Assembly: GCA_045106985.1 (NCBI GenBank)
Contig: JBGCFQ010000025.1
Span: forward strand, 20,403-84,402
Direction: 5' to 3'
DNA: 64,000 nucleotides
Source of the DNA: JAUIET01 sp045106985
GTDB lineage: Bacteria > Pseudomonadota > Gammaproteobacteria > Pseudomonadales > JAUIET01
Below, one piece after another: positions 17,572-27,182 of the stretch. How positions within the stretch are numbered: the first letter of the stretch is position 1; the number at the start of each line of letters is the position of its first letter. The notes beneath the pieces are model-generated. The model saw only the letters and a program-made list of their open reading frames with translations. It did not search any database and was not told the DNA's origin. Position numbers and translations under genes: made by a program.

Positions 17572-17874
17572 ATGGAAGCTTTAATCCCTCTTATTATTCA
17601 AGGCTTGTCAGGAATGGCTGGCGGCGGTATTGCATCCAAGCTGTTAAAGGCTGGTGCCATGGCGATGTTACCGCGGCTGCTGTCCGGCATTCTTGGTGGC
17701 GTAGGCGGTGGTGCGGCGCTGGGCCCAATTATCGGTGGTTTATTGGGTGCTGCAGGTGGTGATGCTGGCGGTGGCCTCGACCTAGGTTCAATACTGGGTA
17801 ATGTGGGTGGTGGTTTGTTAGGCGGAGGAGTGCTGTCGGGTATCGCGGGCAAGTTGCTTGGTGGTAAAGCTTAA
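17572..17874 (+). CDS. Glycine-zipper-like small hydrophobic protein
   Basis: 100 residues, about one third Gly and rich in Leu and Ala, with repeated GG(V/I)-type zipper steps (LGGVGGGAALGPIIGGLLGA and GGGLLGGGVLSGIAGKLLGG). It has no charged head or cleavable signal. AAAGGAA precedes the ATG. Such proteins can insert into or line membranes. No family name is recognised and no partner gene is adjacent. Confidence 0.7.
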   Translation: MEALIPLIIQGLSGMAGGGIASKLLKAGAMAMLPRLLSGILGGVGGGAALGPIIGGLLGAAGGDAGGGLDLGSILGNVGGGLLGGGVLSGIAGKLLGGKA

Positions 17875-18025
17875 CCAACACGCTTGATAGTATTGTTAGA
17901 GCGCTCTAGCCTGTGATAAGGTAATGATTACGGGTTAGATTTGCTCTTTGCCCCCGCTCTTAGTCGTAGATAGCGATGAGTGCAGATAAGACTAAAAAAT
18001 TGGAATATCAAGGTAGGCACAAACC

Positions 18026-18457
18026 CTATGTTCTTAATTCCATGTCCACTCTGTGCATGCCAGGTCCCCAACCGTCATCGAGCTCACTGATTTTAACCGC
18101 ACCATATCGCGCGAAAAACCCTTCCGATAAATGACTCGCCGCTATATCAATACAGGCTAGCTTTTCTTCAATAGCACGCTCTAGCGCTCGGTTCATTATG
18201 TTCGAGCCCAGTCCGATTCCCTGTACTTGTGGTGAAAGTAAAATCCAATTCAAACTGCCTCCAATCAGTCCATAAGCGCCTACAACACTGCTGTCTAAGG
18301 TACAAAGCTCGTAGCCTATAGGGTTTTCATCTAGGAAGTTCTCGTAGTCGTTGCGTTCATTAGGTGCAAAATATTTGGGGCAATTTTCATCAAAGAGCCT
18401 AAGGCAGCTCGTTTTGCCACTGGGCTCAAAGGCTGTAAATGCAGTGTTAGGGCGCAT
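18026..18457 (-). CDS. GNAT-family N-acetyltransferase
   Basis: 143 residues with the GNAT fold. The acetyl-CoA loop is LLSPQVQGIGLGSNIM (Q-x-x-G-x-G), preceded by a strand GGSLNWILL. The family transfers an acetyl group from acetyl-CoA to an amine; the substrate is unknown. It starts 4 nt after the stop of the DUF4184-like gene upstream, so the two form one unit. Confidence 0.87.
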   Translation of the reverse strand: MRPNTAFTAFEPSGKTSCLRLFDENCPKYFAPNERNDYENFLDENPIGYELCTLDSSVVGAYGLIGGSLNWILLSPQVQGIGLGSNIMNRALERAIEEKLACIDIAASHLSEGFFARYGAVKISELDDGWGPGMHRVDMELRT

Positions 18458-18461
18458 TGTT

Positions 18462-18968
18462 TTACTCGTCGAGTTGTTTATTTTTGCTTAGCCAGTTAAC
18501 AGCAAAATACAATGTAGCACCGATGGCTGCGCTGTATAGGCACAGCTGATGCAAAGTTTGGATAGAGATTAAGCCCAATAACTGGTTGCTGCTTGTGAAG
18601 GGAAAAAACGGTTCAACATCAGCGTGCATGATGCTGTCGAGCACTACATGACTGTAGCTGCCAATAAAGGCCGACAGCAATGCAACGTGCCAGGCAATTT
18701 TCAGTTTCCAGCCATTGTTAAGACCCAACAAATGTAAGCCGACTTCAGACAAGTACTTTCCAGTAAGAGCTGAGAATACTGCAATCAAGCTAGCGCCAAG
18801 ATAGGTGTGTGAAAAGCCATGTAGATGCCCTTCGCCGCTAATCATTACCAACAGCGGTTGAATGTCCATAATGATTTGAGCCCAACCAAATACCATCAAA
18901 CTAAAACTGCCTTGCAACAGAGCTTTGACGAGTATTCCTGGGCCCATGTGAAATGGAGTGAATGGCAT
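18462..18968 (-). CDS. Membrane protein, YbcI/DUF4184-like
   Basis: 168 residues with about five membrane helices. The N-terminus MPFTPFHMGPGILVKA and the histidines in HGFSHTYLG and SYSHVVLDSIMH are typical of YdjM/DUF4184-like membrane proteins, sometimes called membrane-bound metal-dependent hydrolases. Enzyme activity is unproven. It is first of two tightly spaced genes with the acetyltransferase. Confidence 0.8.
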   Translation of the reverse strand: MPFTPFHMGPGILVKALLQGSFSLMVFGWAQIIMDIQPLLVMISGEGHLHGFSHTYLGASLIAVFSALTGKYLSEVGLHLLGLNNGWKLKIAWHVALLSAFIGSYSHVVLDSIMHADVEPFFPFTSSNQLLGLISIQTLHQLCLYSAAIGATLYFAVNWLSKNKQLDE

Positions 18969-19024
18969 GCAGTTTACCGGCTGAATTTCTTAACGCTGGC
19001 GAGGCAAGTGTAAATGCTGACTTA

Positions 19025-20383
19025 TCAAGGCAGTTCGATTTGTGGTTGCTGAATCATCCGTCGTAGCGGGTACTTATAAAACAACACAATTGCGATAATG
19101 AGTGATATCAGCTCTGCTATAGGTACCGTCACAAAAATGCCAGCATCCCCAAGCAGGTCTGGCAGCATCATCAAGAATAAAGAAGGCAAAATCAGGCTTC
19201 TAGAAAGCGCGATAATTCCGGATGGAAGAGGGCGATCCATTGCCGTGAAGTACGACGTTAAAGTGATGTTGGCTCCAATAAACAGCGACGCTGGCCAGAA
19301 GTAATAGATAAATTGCATCGCAATTTTCATTGTTTCACCGCCGTTTTCATTGATAAAGGCCGACACTAAAAATTGCGGCGCTAGTAGCATTAGTGCTGAA
19401 AAACCAAGGCCTACGGTCACTGTGCATGCCATGCAAATTTTTAAATACTGGCGAATGCGGTCGGGCTGTTTCGCGCCGTAGTTTTTGCTAACCAGCGGCT
19501 GCAAAGCATCAGTGAAACCGTAGCTAAGCATTACACCCAGAAATAAAATGTACTCCACTATGGTGAATGCGGCCACGCCGGAGGTACCAAAACGAGTAAT
19601 TAGAATCCAATTGAACATGAGCGTAACCACACCCACAGAAAGTTCGTTGGTGAACTCTGAAAAGCCATTGACCATAGAACGACCCACTGGCCGCCAACTT
19701 CCTCTGGGTATTTGTATTCGAAGTTTTGAGCGTGCACTTAAAATGTGAGGAAGTAGAACAATTAGGATCGACGCGTTGGCGATAGACGTGGCCACAGCCG
19801 CTCCCAATACGCCCCATTCGAGCTCAACCACCAATAGCCAGTTCATGAGAACGTTGATTGCCGCGCTTAGCAGCAAAGAGCAGGAACCGAGAATAGGGTG
19901 GCCGTCTACAATCACGAAGTAATAGAGCACAAATGACAGCACGGCGAGTGGCGCGGCTAAAAATACGACCTGTAGATACTCAGTAACCAGCGGGCGCAAC
20001 TCGTCGTTGGTGCCAAGCAAGGCAACAAGCTGGTCGAGATAAATTAAACTCGGAATAGCGATCAGCAGAGAGATGGCCGTCGACACCAGGAGTGTTTTGC
20101 TGTAATTGTCTGATGCCGCGTGGGCATTGCCCTCGCCAAGAAATCTGCCGGTATTCACCGAGCCCCCAACCGCCATCATGAAGGCCAAAGCATAAAGCAG
20201 GGCAGTAGCTGGCATGGTTAGGTTGACCGCAGCCAGGGCGGCAGGGCCCACAAAATTGCCAAGAAACATAGCGTTAACGATTGACGCTGACGATAAGGCC
20301 AACATGCCGAGCAACGATGGTACGGCGTAGCGTATAAAAACCGTTAGAGGTTTTCCGGTGAGTGGATCGACGTCGGTAGACAT
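19025..20383 (-). CDS. MATE-family efflux transporter
   Basis: 452 residues, twelve predicted helices in two MatE repeats. Family wording includes PSLLGMLALSSASIVNAMFL near the start and GFTDALQPLVSKNYGAKQPD in the second half. MATE proteins export cationic drugs or metabolites in exchange for Na+ or H+. It resembles the NorM/DinF/MepA branch; the substrate cannot be told. A single gene, it lies 56 nt from the DUF4184-like gene on the same strand. Confidence 0.92.
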   Translation of the reverse strand: MSTDVDPLTGKPLTVFIRYAVPSLLGMLALSSASIVNAMFLGNFVGPAALAAVNLTMPATALLYALAFMMAVGGSVNTGRFLGEGNAHAASDNYSKTLLVSTAISLLIAIPSLIYLDQLVALLGTNDELRPLVTEYLQVVFLAAPLAVLSFVLYYFVIVDGHPILGSCSLLLSAAINVLMNWLLVVELEWGVLGAAVATSIANASILIVLLPHILSARSKLRIQIPRGSWRPVGRSMVNGFSEFTNELSVGVVTLMFNWILITRFGTSGVAAFTIVEYILFLGVMLSYGFTDALQPLVSKNYGAKQPDRIRQYLKICMACTVTVGLGFSALMLLAPQFLVSAFINENGGETMKIAMQFIYYFWPASLFIGANITLTSYFTAMDRPLPSGIIALSRSLILPSLFLMMLPDLLGDAGIFVTVPIAELISLIIAIVLFYKYPLRRMIQQPQIELP

Positions 20384-20740
20384 GGCCTGAAACTGCTTAC
20401 CTAGCGTAAAGGCGCACAGTGTACACCAGCTCGCGATTGAAAATATCTTATCGCTTGCAAGTCTTTTTCTCTAAATACTAGTGCCGCATATGAGTTAAGT
20501 GCAAAGTCTTCCTGCGACACTTAATAGAGGCTTTTAAATTCATCGCAATCAAAGGAATAGAGTACAAGCTGGGTGGCGGCGAGCAAGTGATGGAAGAGGT
20601 GTTTGGCTAACTTCGCCCAGCTAAAGCCGACCGAATCATAGGTTGGCGCCGGGATAAGCGAAGGCCAATCCCGGAGCATTCAGGGTTATTCTATAGACAT
20701 CGCTAGTAGCTTATTGCAAAAGACTCTAGCTATCGGGTTT
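20384..20740. other. Intergenic region with possible coding debris
   Basis: No complete gene. A short plus frame around 20524-20612 reads EAFKFIAIKGIEYKLGGGEQ then VMEEVFG and stops, with coding-like wording but no start. Not recognised; it may be the end of a lost gene. Confidence 0.3.
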
Positions 20741-21028
20741 TTAGGCTGGCTCTTCGTCCTTGACTAGTTCCTTTGCGGTATCGGCGGTTGATTCGACCGC
20801 TGATTCGGCAAGATCTGCGGTTTTCTCCCAGGCAGTGCTGCCTGCGTCTGTTACGCCATCAGCTACATTCTCTGCAACATTGCCTACAGTTTCAGACACG
20901 TCTGAGGCTTTATCGCTAACGGCACTGGCTGCGTCTTGTGTTTTAGACCATGCGGCATTCCCGGCTTCAGTTACCTTTTCAACCAGTTTACTCGTTGCTG
21001 CTTTCGCTTTGTCTAGTATGCTGCTCAT
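20741..21028 (-). CDS. LEA-like amphipathic repeat protein
   Basis: 95 residues, no Cys, rich in Ala, Thr, Asp, Lys and Val. The region holds two imperfect copies of VTEAGNAAWSKTQDAA / VTDAGSTAWEKTADLA, about 38 residues apart, with heptad-like A-x-x-V-x-x-K stretches between. Such composition is typical of late-embryogenesis-abundant-like or apolipoprotein-like proteins made under stress, which are disordered in solution and helical on drying or on membranes. A stress role is inference. The start follows GGAGAAC. Confidence 0.8.
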   Translation of the reverse strand: MSSILDKAKAATSKLVEKVTEAGNAAWSKTQDAASAVSDKASDVSETVGNVAENVADGVTDAGSTAWEKTADLAESAVESTADTAKELVKDEEPA

Positions 21029-21331
21029 CGTTAGTTCTCCAAGTAATGTTGAAACTACTCACCGAGCTTGCGCGTCGAACACGCAACGGGTCAAGCGTAT
21101 TCAGGCGATTTAACGGAGTTTTGCATTGTGTAGATTGGGGGGTGAAGAGATTGAGAGTAGAGCATGTGGCACACGCTCGATTAAGAATATGGAATACTCT
21201 TTAGAAAAAACGCTGAGACGCGTTGGTTTTGCTTATTGCCTAGTGTTCGTGATGAACAAAATGGCCAATACATAAAGCAGAACAGCAGAACCCAAAGGGC
21301 GCTGCTGTTCCTTCTCATATGTAGTTACTGA

Positions 21332-21538
21332 CTACAACGGCTGTACTTTGTTTGCGCAAGGACCTTTTTGGCCTTGGCCTACTTCGTACTCAACGGCTTG
21401 GCCGTCGTTCAATGTAGCGTATCCACCACCTGACTGAATTTCTGAATGATGAACAAACAAATCTTTGCCACCGTCTTCTGGAGTGATAAACCCGAAGCCT
21501 TTATCGGCGTTAAACCACTTAACTGTACCTTTACTCAT
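21332..21538 (-). CDS. CspA-family cold shock protein
   Basis: 68 residues, one cold-shock (S1-like) domain. RNP1 is KGFGFITP and RNP2 is LFVHHSEI, both intact, with the usual start SKGTVKWFNADKGFGFI. It binds single-stranded RNA/DNA and melts RNA structure. There is a long upstream gap (355 nt) on the same strand, as expected for csp genes with a long regulated 5' leader, though no cold box was identified. It is not adjacent to related genes. Confidence 0.96.
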   Translation of the reverse strand: MSKGTVKWFNADKGFGFITPEDGGKDLFVHHSEIQSGGGYATLNDGQAVEYEVGQGQKGPCANKVQPL

Positions 21539-21893
21539 ACTGTGCTCTTTTCTCTAATAAGAATAGTGAGGGATATTATTCTGTTCTAGCTATCACCATT
21601 ACGAAAACAGATACTCAGGGCGATTGTACACTTATCCGGCGCCGTTTAGCACTGTTTCTGCAGTGTAAATGCTTTTTAATGTGCGAATTGTGCGAAAAAA
21701 GCGCTTAAATTGACCCTTTGTGAGGCATTTGGCACTGCGGCATGTGCTAAAGAGGGGGGATGAGCGAGCAGAAGTGTCTCACGGCAGAGTCCTCAAACCT
21801 CCAGAAAGCGAGCAATTATAGAGGTGGAGCCCTGACCTAGGTGGTCGTTTATATCCGATTTGGCTGCATTTTCGAGAACATCTTCACATCTTT
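21539..21893. other. Intergenic region, 355 nt
   Basis: Probably contains the cold-shock gene promoter and 5' leader (minus strand) plus the 3' end region of the sigma-54 activator gene. No ORF with coding character and no clear terminator were seen. Confidence 0.4.
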
Positions 21894-23366
21894 CTAAGCT
21901 TTTAAGCGCCGGTATACAGTCGATGCGCTAACGCCAAGCTTTTGTGATGCTTCTGCAACATTGCCGTTGCATAGGTCAATTGCTCTATTGATTGCTCCGT
22001 CGATAATATGATTCAGCGGCACGATTTCATCTGCGAACTCGCCGCCCATTAGCTCTCTATTGGAAAGCACATCTAATTCATGCTCATCCAAGAGAATGCT
22101 GGCTGTCTCTTTGAGCGTCTGCACTGCTAAAAAGTCATCGCTGCTGTAATCTGACTTACGTCTACTGTAGCCAGCAGCAGTTACGATTGGCAGGGGCAGC
22201 ATCGCAGGTGTTATACAGTTGCCATCAAAAAGCACCACAATACTTTGAATAACGTTCTGCAGTTCGCGCACGTTTCCTGGCCATGAATACAATCGCATTA
22301 AAACTTCAGCTTCGGGGGAAATATCTGTAAACCGCTTGCCTTCGCGTTCGGCAAATACAGAGAGAAATTTCTTAGCAAACAATAGAATATCTTCACCGCG
22401 CTCCCTGAGAGGCGGTATGTGTATTTGAATCACGTTCAGCCTGTAGAACAAGTCTTGCCTAAACGTTCCGTTTCGAATTTGCTCTGCTGGGTCTTGATTG
22501 GTAGCACAGATAAAACGGGTGTTTACCTGTTCAGTATGACTATTGCCGACCATAGAAAACATGCCAGTTTGAACAAAGCGAAGTAGTTTGCTTTGAATAT
22601 CCAAGTCCATTTCGCCTATTTCGTCGAGAAATAAGCTGCCCTCATGGGCCATTTTTGCCATGCCGATGCGGTCACTGACCGCACCGGTAAAAGAACCTTT
22701 TACATGTCCAAACAACTCGCTTTCAGCAAGGCCATGCGGGATGGCAGCACAGTTGAGCGTCATTAGAGCTTGTTCGCTACGAAGGCTATGCTTATGTATC
22801 AAAGTGGCGCATACATCTTTACCCGTGCCATTTTCCCCGGTGATAAATACGCTGGCGTTACTTTTAGCGGCCCCTATAATTCTCTGGTAAACGGCTTCGA
22901 TTGCGTTGCTTGAGCCGATAAATTCATCGCCAGTGTGTTCGCGCAGGGAATCGCTCGCACGCCTGAGAAGATTTTTCTCCTCATGCATTACCAGGGCTTG
23001 AGTTATCCGTGAACCGAAGCGATCCAATTCGTAAGCATGACCTAGATCAATGAAATCAATAGCGCCTTTTAATATCGCGGCAATTTTTACTGATGCAGAA
23101 CAATCTCGAGCCACCACGATGCTGGGCAACTTGTGACCATTCGTTTGAAGCCAGTCTAAAAAATCCAGCTCGTCGGTGCTTGAGGCGTCCAGCGTCAGAA
23201 CTAACAATGTTGGTACGTTCTGTACTACGCTGTGTTCAGCCTGCTTGGCTGATTCATGTGTTTCTATAAACTTAGCCGCAACGCCAAGTGAGCATAATAT
23301 AGAGCGCAGTTCTTGTCTGAGTGCGCCGGTCAGCACCACTCTATTGTCGAAATGTCGCAATGGCAC
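21894..23366 (-). CDS. Sigma-54-dependent activator (NtrC-like) of the fimbrial cluster
   Basis: 490 residues. The N-terminal receiver-like domain (about 8-125) keeps Asp60 but lacks the usual acidic pair near the start, so phosphorylation is doubtful. The AAA+ domain has Walker A GENGTGKD (177-184), GSFTGA (224-229, a conservative form of the GAFTGA loop that contacts sigma-54), Walker B SLFLDEIGEM (244-253) and FRQDLFYRLNV. A Fis-type helix-turn-helix ends the protein (NVAEASQKLGVSASTVYRRL). The GTG start lies 1 nt after the usher stop, so it is co-transcribed with chaperone and usher. It is the obvious activator for the GG-N10-GC sites upstream of the pilin genes, perhaps in a positive loop. 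Confidence 0.93.
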   Translation of the reverse strand: MPLRHFDNRVVLTGALRQELRSILCSLGVAAKFIETHESAKQAEHSVVQNVPTLLVLTLDASSTDELDFLDWLQTNGHKLPSIVVARDCSASVKIAAILKGAIDFIDLGHAYELDRFGSRITQALVMHEEKNLLRRASDSLREHTGDEFIGSSNAIEAVYQRIIGAAKSNASVFITGENGTGKDVCATLIHKHSLRSEQALMTLNCAAIPHGLAESELFGHVKGSFTGAVSDRIGMAKMAHEGSLFLDEIGEMDLDIQSKLLRFVQTGMFSMVGNSHTEQVNTRFICATNQDPAEQIRNGTFRQDLFYRLNVIQIHIPPLRERGEDILLFAKKFLSVFAEREGKRFTDISPEAEVLMRLYSWPGNVRELQNVIQSIVVLFDGNCITPAMLPLPIVTAAGYSRRKSDYSSDDFLAVQTLKETASILLDEHELDVLSNRELMGGEFADEIVPLNHIIDGAINRAIDLCNGNVAEASQKLGVSASTVYRRLKA

Positions 23367-23367
23367 C

Positions 23368-26136
23368 TTAATTCACCACAACGCTTAGTGCTGCTTGTAG
23401 CAGTATCGGATCGAAATGGTGGGTACCCTGACCCGATACAATTGTGAAGGCGATAGCTGGCAGTTCGTCTACAGAAAATCGAGCTAAGGCCTCAGGGCTA
23501 ACTTCCAGCCAATAGCTTCCCGGGAGTAAGCCTTCAAGAATAAAGTAGCCATCGAACTCACTGATAATCTCTGCGATAATTTTTCCTTCTTTTGTCCTAG
23601 CTATCATTGGAATGCCTCCCAACGGTCGCTGTGCCACACCGAGATCAAGGGCTATACTCCCTTCAGCTTCCGATGTAACTGCAACAGGGATGTCTAGATG
23701 CTGTAGCCCACCTGGGTGAGAGACAATGCGCGCGCGCTCAAATTCTGTTCGCCAATAAGGGTCAGCTAAAGACTCTTTTTCGAGCAGCAGCCGCGAACTT
23801 GTTTGAGCTCGTAAGCCTGGTAGATAAACTATTCCGTCATCTTGCGTTGCTTTGGCTTTCCAGTCCTGACGCCCGCTAAATCGAACACCGGCTATCGGTT
23901 CGTCAGCAGGAGAAAATACACCATCGTAGTCATGATCCAGAAAAACACGGGTTTTCAGCCTTCCTTCGTTAGCCATCGCTTTGTTGCGTACTACCCACTT
24001 GCGTCGATTCTCTTGGGAGAACGAAAATTCGGCGCTAAGCAGAAAAGATATGTCCCCATCATTATGGATTTGCGAATGCCCTGACAGGGTCATGTATTCA
24101 AACTGCTTGCTCAATGCGTAACCCATAGAGTAGGCGGCATCCTGAGTAAAACTGCCGTTGATGGAGAGTTGCTGATACATGTTATTGTCGCTGCGCCACA
24201 CCATTGTTGCCGCCGCTGACGTTGCCTGCCATTTGGGTTCTAAGGAATAGTTGATTCCAGCTCTTAGGTTTGTTCCTCCACCCAGGTTACGCAGAAACGA
24301 TGCAGATCCTATTACGATGCTATTTGCGGAATTTCCTAGCACAGCCTCTGTGTCTACGTTCAGCCGTCCTTTGTACGCTTGAAAACCCACGCTACTGGTT
24401 ATCGACTTTCTAATATTTCCTGTAGTGTTCCTAACGTAATTGCCAATGAGCTGATAGGACATTGGCTTAAAGTTAAAGAGAGCGGCAACACCAGAGAAAC
24501 GTAACTCAGCGTAGTCCTTCAAATTAGCATTCGCATTACGATCGCTTTCAAATTGCTCAAAGTGTTTTTGTAGATATGAAATATTAACTTTGTTGAAACG
24601 AGTTTGTGCGCTGATTAGAGACGCGTTACCTCCATCGTTCTGTTGCGCAAACTGAACATCAACGTTCGCCTTGGTTAAAGCGCCACTGAGACCAAGTTGC
24701 AGATACTGGTTTTGATTATCTTCACCGAATGCATTCTTATGCTGCGCTAGTGATAAGTTGGCAGACAATCGGTCACTGAGGCCAGCCTGAACAGCAAGGT
24801 AGAGTTTTTCTTCACCTAACTTAGCCGCAGGTAGGTCAGTGTTTAGCGTTCCAATACCGGCATCTGCGCTCGATGAACTTCGCTCGTTAAAAAACAACAT
24901 ATTGTTTCGGTCGATATAACTAAGCCGAGCGTAAAACTCACCTTTCGGTAAAGCTTGGCTGCCAATATTGATCGCTTCCTGCCGTTTTTTCTCTTGGCCG
25001 TTGGGACCGTACAATGTAATGTCGAACAGGTTTTGGCCGTATTCAACAGGAATATCATCAAAATGATAACGCCCATCCGCCTGAACTAGCTGGAATCCGA
25101 GATACACACCATTACGATGTATTTCCACTTCCCATCCAGGTGCTGCATCACCTTCAATAACGCGTTTGCCAAAGTCAGATGATCGTCGTGCTTCACCAAA
25201 CTCGAGGTCAAAGCCCAAGCCCTGGCCGCCATTAAAAATTAAGGCATCGCTGGCACCAAACACGTCGCCCAAAGCGGCGTACGCGATATTAGCCGGCATA
25301 TTTTCACCTGGCGCTACTGGACGACGGTAAAAGGTCAGTCGTTCAAAGGATCGTTCTTCAAAGGATGTTCTGGATGAAGAAAAACTGGCTTGTAGACCAA
25401 GGATATCGGCGCTTGCCTGAATGGAGAAGGCCATGTCTAACTCCGACTCTGTTGACTCGCCCAGGACGTCATTGTTTTCAGTAAAACTACTGCCTATATT
25501 CACATCGACAATAGGTGCTCCCAGCAGTTGATAGCGATCGACTAGCAGAGGTACATGCTCCTGGCTAATGTTGTCGGAATCACGTGCACGTTTACGTTCT
25601 CGCGCCAACTGCTTCTCTAGAGGCAGTGGCTCGGTCGACGACAATCGAATTCTCAGTCGTCCAGTGTCGACGTTTATCTTTATTGGAAACCACCTTTCGA
25701 GTAAGGCGATGTCGGCGTAAAGATCAATGCCGTCGCTTAGTAACAACTTGGTATCTTCAATTGGCTCAGATTGCCCGCCTATTGAAACTTTGCGTTGACC
25801 ACCGCGTAGCTCAAAGTTCTGGCTTTCTCGTTGGAACCAGCCGCTTGCGGTCATTGCTGCAGCATCAACCGATATTGGAAACTCAATCGCGTCGAATAGT
25901 GCCTGTAGAGGGATGACTGTTCCCTCGTTTGACGAGTACATGAAAACGTCACTCGCCAGTATGTAGTTATCGAGTTGGATTTCGACGATCAACAAATTGT
26001 CGTCAGATAAAAGAACAATAGAAGAGTCAATGCCATCATCTTCCTGCAGAGATTGCGCAGTAGCACAATGCGCTAACAGCATGGCAAAGGTGGCCGTGCC
26101 ATAGAGAACATTAATTACGGTTGGCGCAAAACGCAT
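23368..26136 (-). CDS. Fimbrial outer-membrane usher
   Basis: Outer-membrane assembly platform of a chaperone-usher pilus, 922 residues from ATG 26134-26136; that start opens a signal peptide (VINVLYGTATFAMLLAHCAT) while the longer GTG start does not. After the N-terminal domain comes the beta-barrel/plug core with ALGDVFGASDALIFNGGQGLG, then AAPGWEVEIHRNGVYLGFQL, then a C-terminal carboxypeptidase-like region (DHDYDGVFSPADEPIAGVRF, GYFILEGLLPGSYWLEV). It resembles ushers of the TcfC/alternative branch rather than PapC. It follows the chaperone gene and precedes the sigma-54 activator without a gap. Confidence 0.9.
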   Translation of the reverse strand: MRFAPTVINVLYGTATFAMLLAHCATAQSLQEDDGIDSSIVLLSDDNLLIVEIQLDNYILASDVFMYSSNEGTVIPLQALFDAIEFPISVDAAAMTASGWFQRESQNFELRGGQRKVSIGGQSEPIEDTKLLLSDGIDLYADIALLERWFPIKINVDTGRLRIRLSSTEPLPLEKQLARERKRARDSDNISQEHVPLLVDRYQLLGAPIVDVNIGSSFTENNDVLGESTESELDMAFSIQASADILGLQASFSSSRTSFEERSFERLTFYRRPVAPGENMPANIAYAALGDVFGASDALIFNGGQGLGFDLEFGEARRSSDFGKRVIEGDAAPGWEVEIHRNGVYLGFQLVQADGRYHFDDIPVEYGQNLFDITLYGPNGQEKKRQEAINIGSQALPKGEFYARLSYIDRNNMLFFNERSSSSADAGIGTLNTDLPAAKLGEEKLYLAVQAGLSDRLSANLSLAQHKNAFGEDNQNQYLQLGLSGALTKANVDVQFAQQNDGGNASLISAQTRFNKVNISYLQKHFEQFESDRNANANLKDYAELRFSGVAALFNFKPMSYQLIGNYVRNTTGNIRKSITSSVGFQAYKGRLNVDTEAVLGNSANSIVIGSASFLRNLGGGTNLRAGINYSLEPKWQATSAAATMVWRSDNNMYQQLSINGSFTQDAAYSMGYALSKQFEYMTLSGHSQIHNDGDISFLLSAEFSFSQENRRKWVVRNKAMANEGRLKTRVFLDHDYDGVFSPADEPIAGVRFSGRQDWKAKATQDDGIVYLPGLRAQTSSRLLLEKESLADPYWRTEFERARIVSHPGGLQHLDIPVAVTSEAEGSIALDLGVAQRPLGGIPMIARTKEGKIIAEIISEFDGYFILEGLLPGSYWLEVSPEALARFSVDELPAIAFTIVSGQGTHHFDPILLQAALSVVVN

Positions 26137-26219
26137 TGCAGGCAATCTCGAGGTGTTACAGTTAGATTGAGCAGCTAAGGGCCAGTTTGGCACGCTGTTC
26201 TAGTATGTATCAGCTGTTG

Positions 26220-27068
26220 CTATAGCTCGATATTTGCCTGCAGGTTGCCACCAAAATTTGGATCTTCCTTATACTCTAGAAGCAGCTTGCTGTTGGGGGA
26301 TGCGACTTCTTTGGTCTCGTCCAGTTCAATTGAAAAGCTGCGTTGATGGTTGGGGGCGTAAACGGCTAGACCACGAGCACGCCCGATGTTGCGTTTCTCT
26401 CCCTGGGGTGTTATCTCCCAGAGATTCACATCACCATAGATAGAGCGAGAACCCTGCCGGGTTAGGGTGAAATCCATCGTCTTCGTTCCTTCGTCGGATT
26501 GGCCCATGCTGGCGTCAGCAATGTTCATACTGGCTGATTGCTCGCCGTGTCTAACAATAATGGGAATCGTAACCTCAACCACCGCGCGTAAGGCGAACGA
26601 CACTTGGTTTTCGCCGGCATTTTGGTTAAGCACCGAATTTTGAGTTTTCAGTTTCCGGAATACGAGATGACTTCGGTATTCACCTTCGCCAAGGTCGCTT
26701 GGTTTGCGGGCGACGACCCTAATGGTTTGTTTGCTGCGTGCCGGTACAGTTATTCTGCGCGGCGAAAAACGCAGCATATTATCTGCGAATAACTCGGCTT
26801 CTAATTGCTCCCCAGCTTTAACCTCAGTCATTACACCGTTGGCGTCCATTCGCAAATTTCGAAAGAACATGCGGTAAGTACCGTCCTCATCACCTCGGTT
26901 TACCAAAGTGACTGTTACTGAGCGAGTGTTTCCCTCCATAACGACACGGGTAGGTAGTACCTGTAATACAGATTCGGCGTGCAAAGTTTCTGCGTAGCTG
27001 AAAGCTAAAACAAAGCTCAACAGAACAAGTGTGAGTATATTGGGGTATGCGGCTGACTTAGCATGCAT
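26220..27068 (-). CDS. Periplasmic pilus assembly chaperone (PapD-like)
   Basis: 282 residues from the ATG at 27066-27068, which has AAGGAG about 10 nt upstream; a GTG seven codons earlier is in frame. Signal peptide (LVLLSFVLAFSYAETLHA), then a first immunoglobulin-like domain with VLQVLPTRVVMEGNTRS, RFSPRRITVPARSKQTIRVV and GEYRSHLVF, the region that carries the chaperone's conserved basic anchor and G1 strand. It caps pilin subunits and hands them to the usher encoded next. Together with the DUF4402 subunits upstream it makes up a complete assembly set. Confidence 0.9.
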   Translation of the reverse strand: MHAKSAAYPNILTLVLLSFVLAFSYAETLHAESVLQVLPTRVVMEGNTRSVTVTLVNRGDEDGTYRMFFRNLRMDANGVMTEVKAGEQLEAELFADNMLRFSPRRITVPARSKQTIRVVARKPSDLGEGEYRSHLVFRKLKTQNSVLNQNAGENQVSFALRAVVEVTIPIIVRHGEQSASMNIADASMGQSDEGTKTMDFTLTRQGSRSIYGDVNLWEITPQGEKRNIGRARGLAVYAPNHQRSFSIELDETKEVASPNSKLLLEYKEDPNFGGNLQANIEL

Positions 27069-27182
27069 CGCTGGGAATCTCCTTATCACCTACGGCTACA
27101 ATTTGAATGTCCAGCGTATCCTTGCTGGATATTAGCTAAGTGTAGGTAGCAAAATGCGAAATGCTAACGGCCGACCTATAAA

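Noticed and set aside
17598..17852. Pro-rich minus frame opposite the Gly-rich protein
   Set aside because: A GGN-rich plus gene always gives a CCN-rich (Pro) mirror; the ribosome site is on the plus strand.
20760..21113. Plus frame of 117 codons opposite the LEA-like gene
   Set aside because: Ala/Ser/Val-rich mirror of the repeat protein; the minus frame has the ribosome site and the meaningful repeat.
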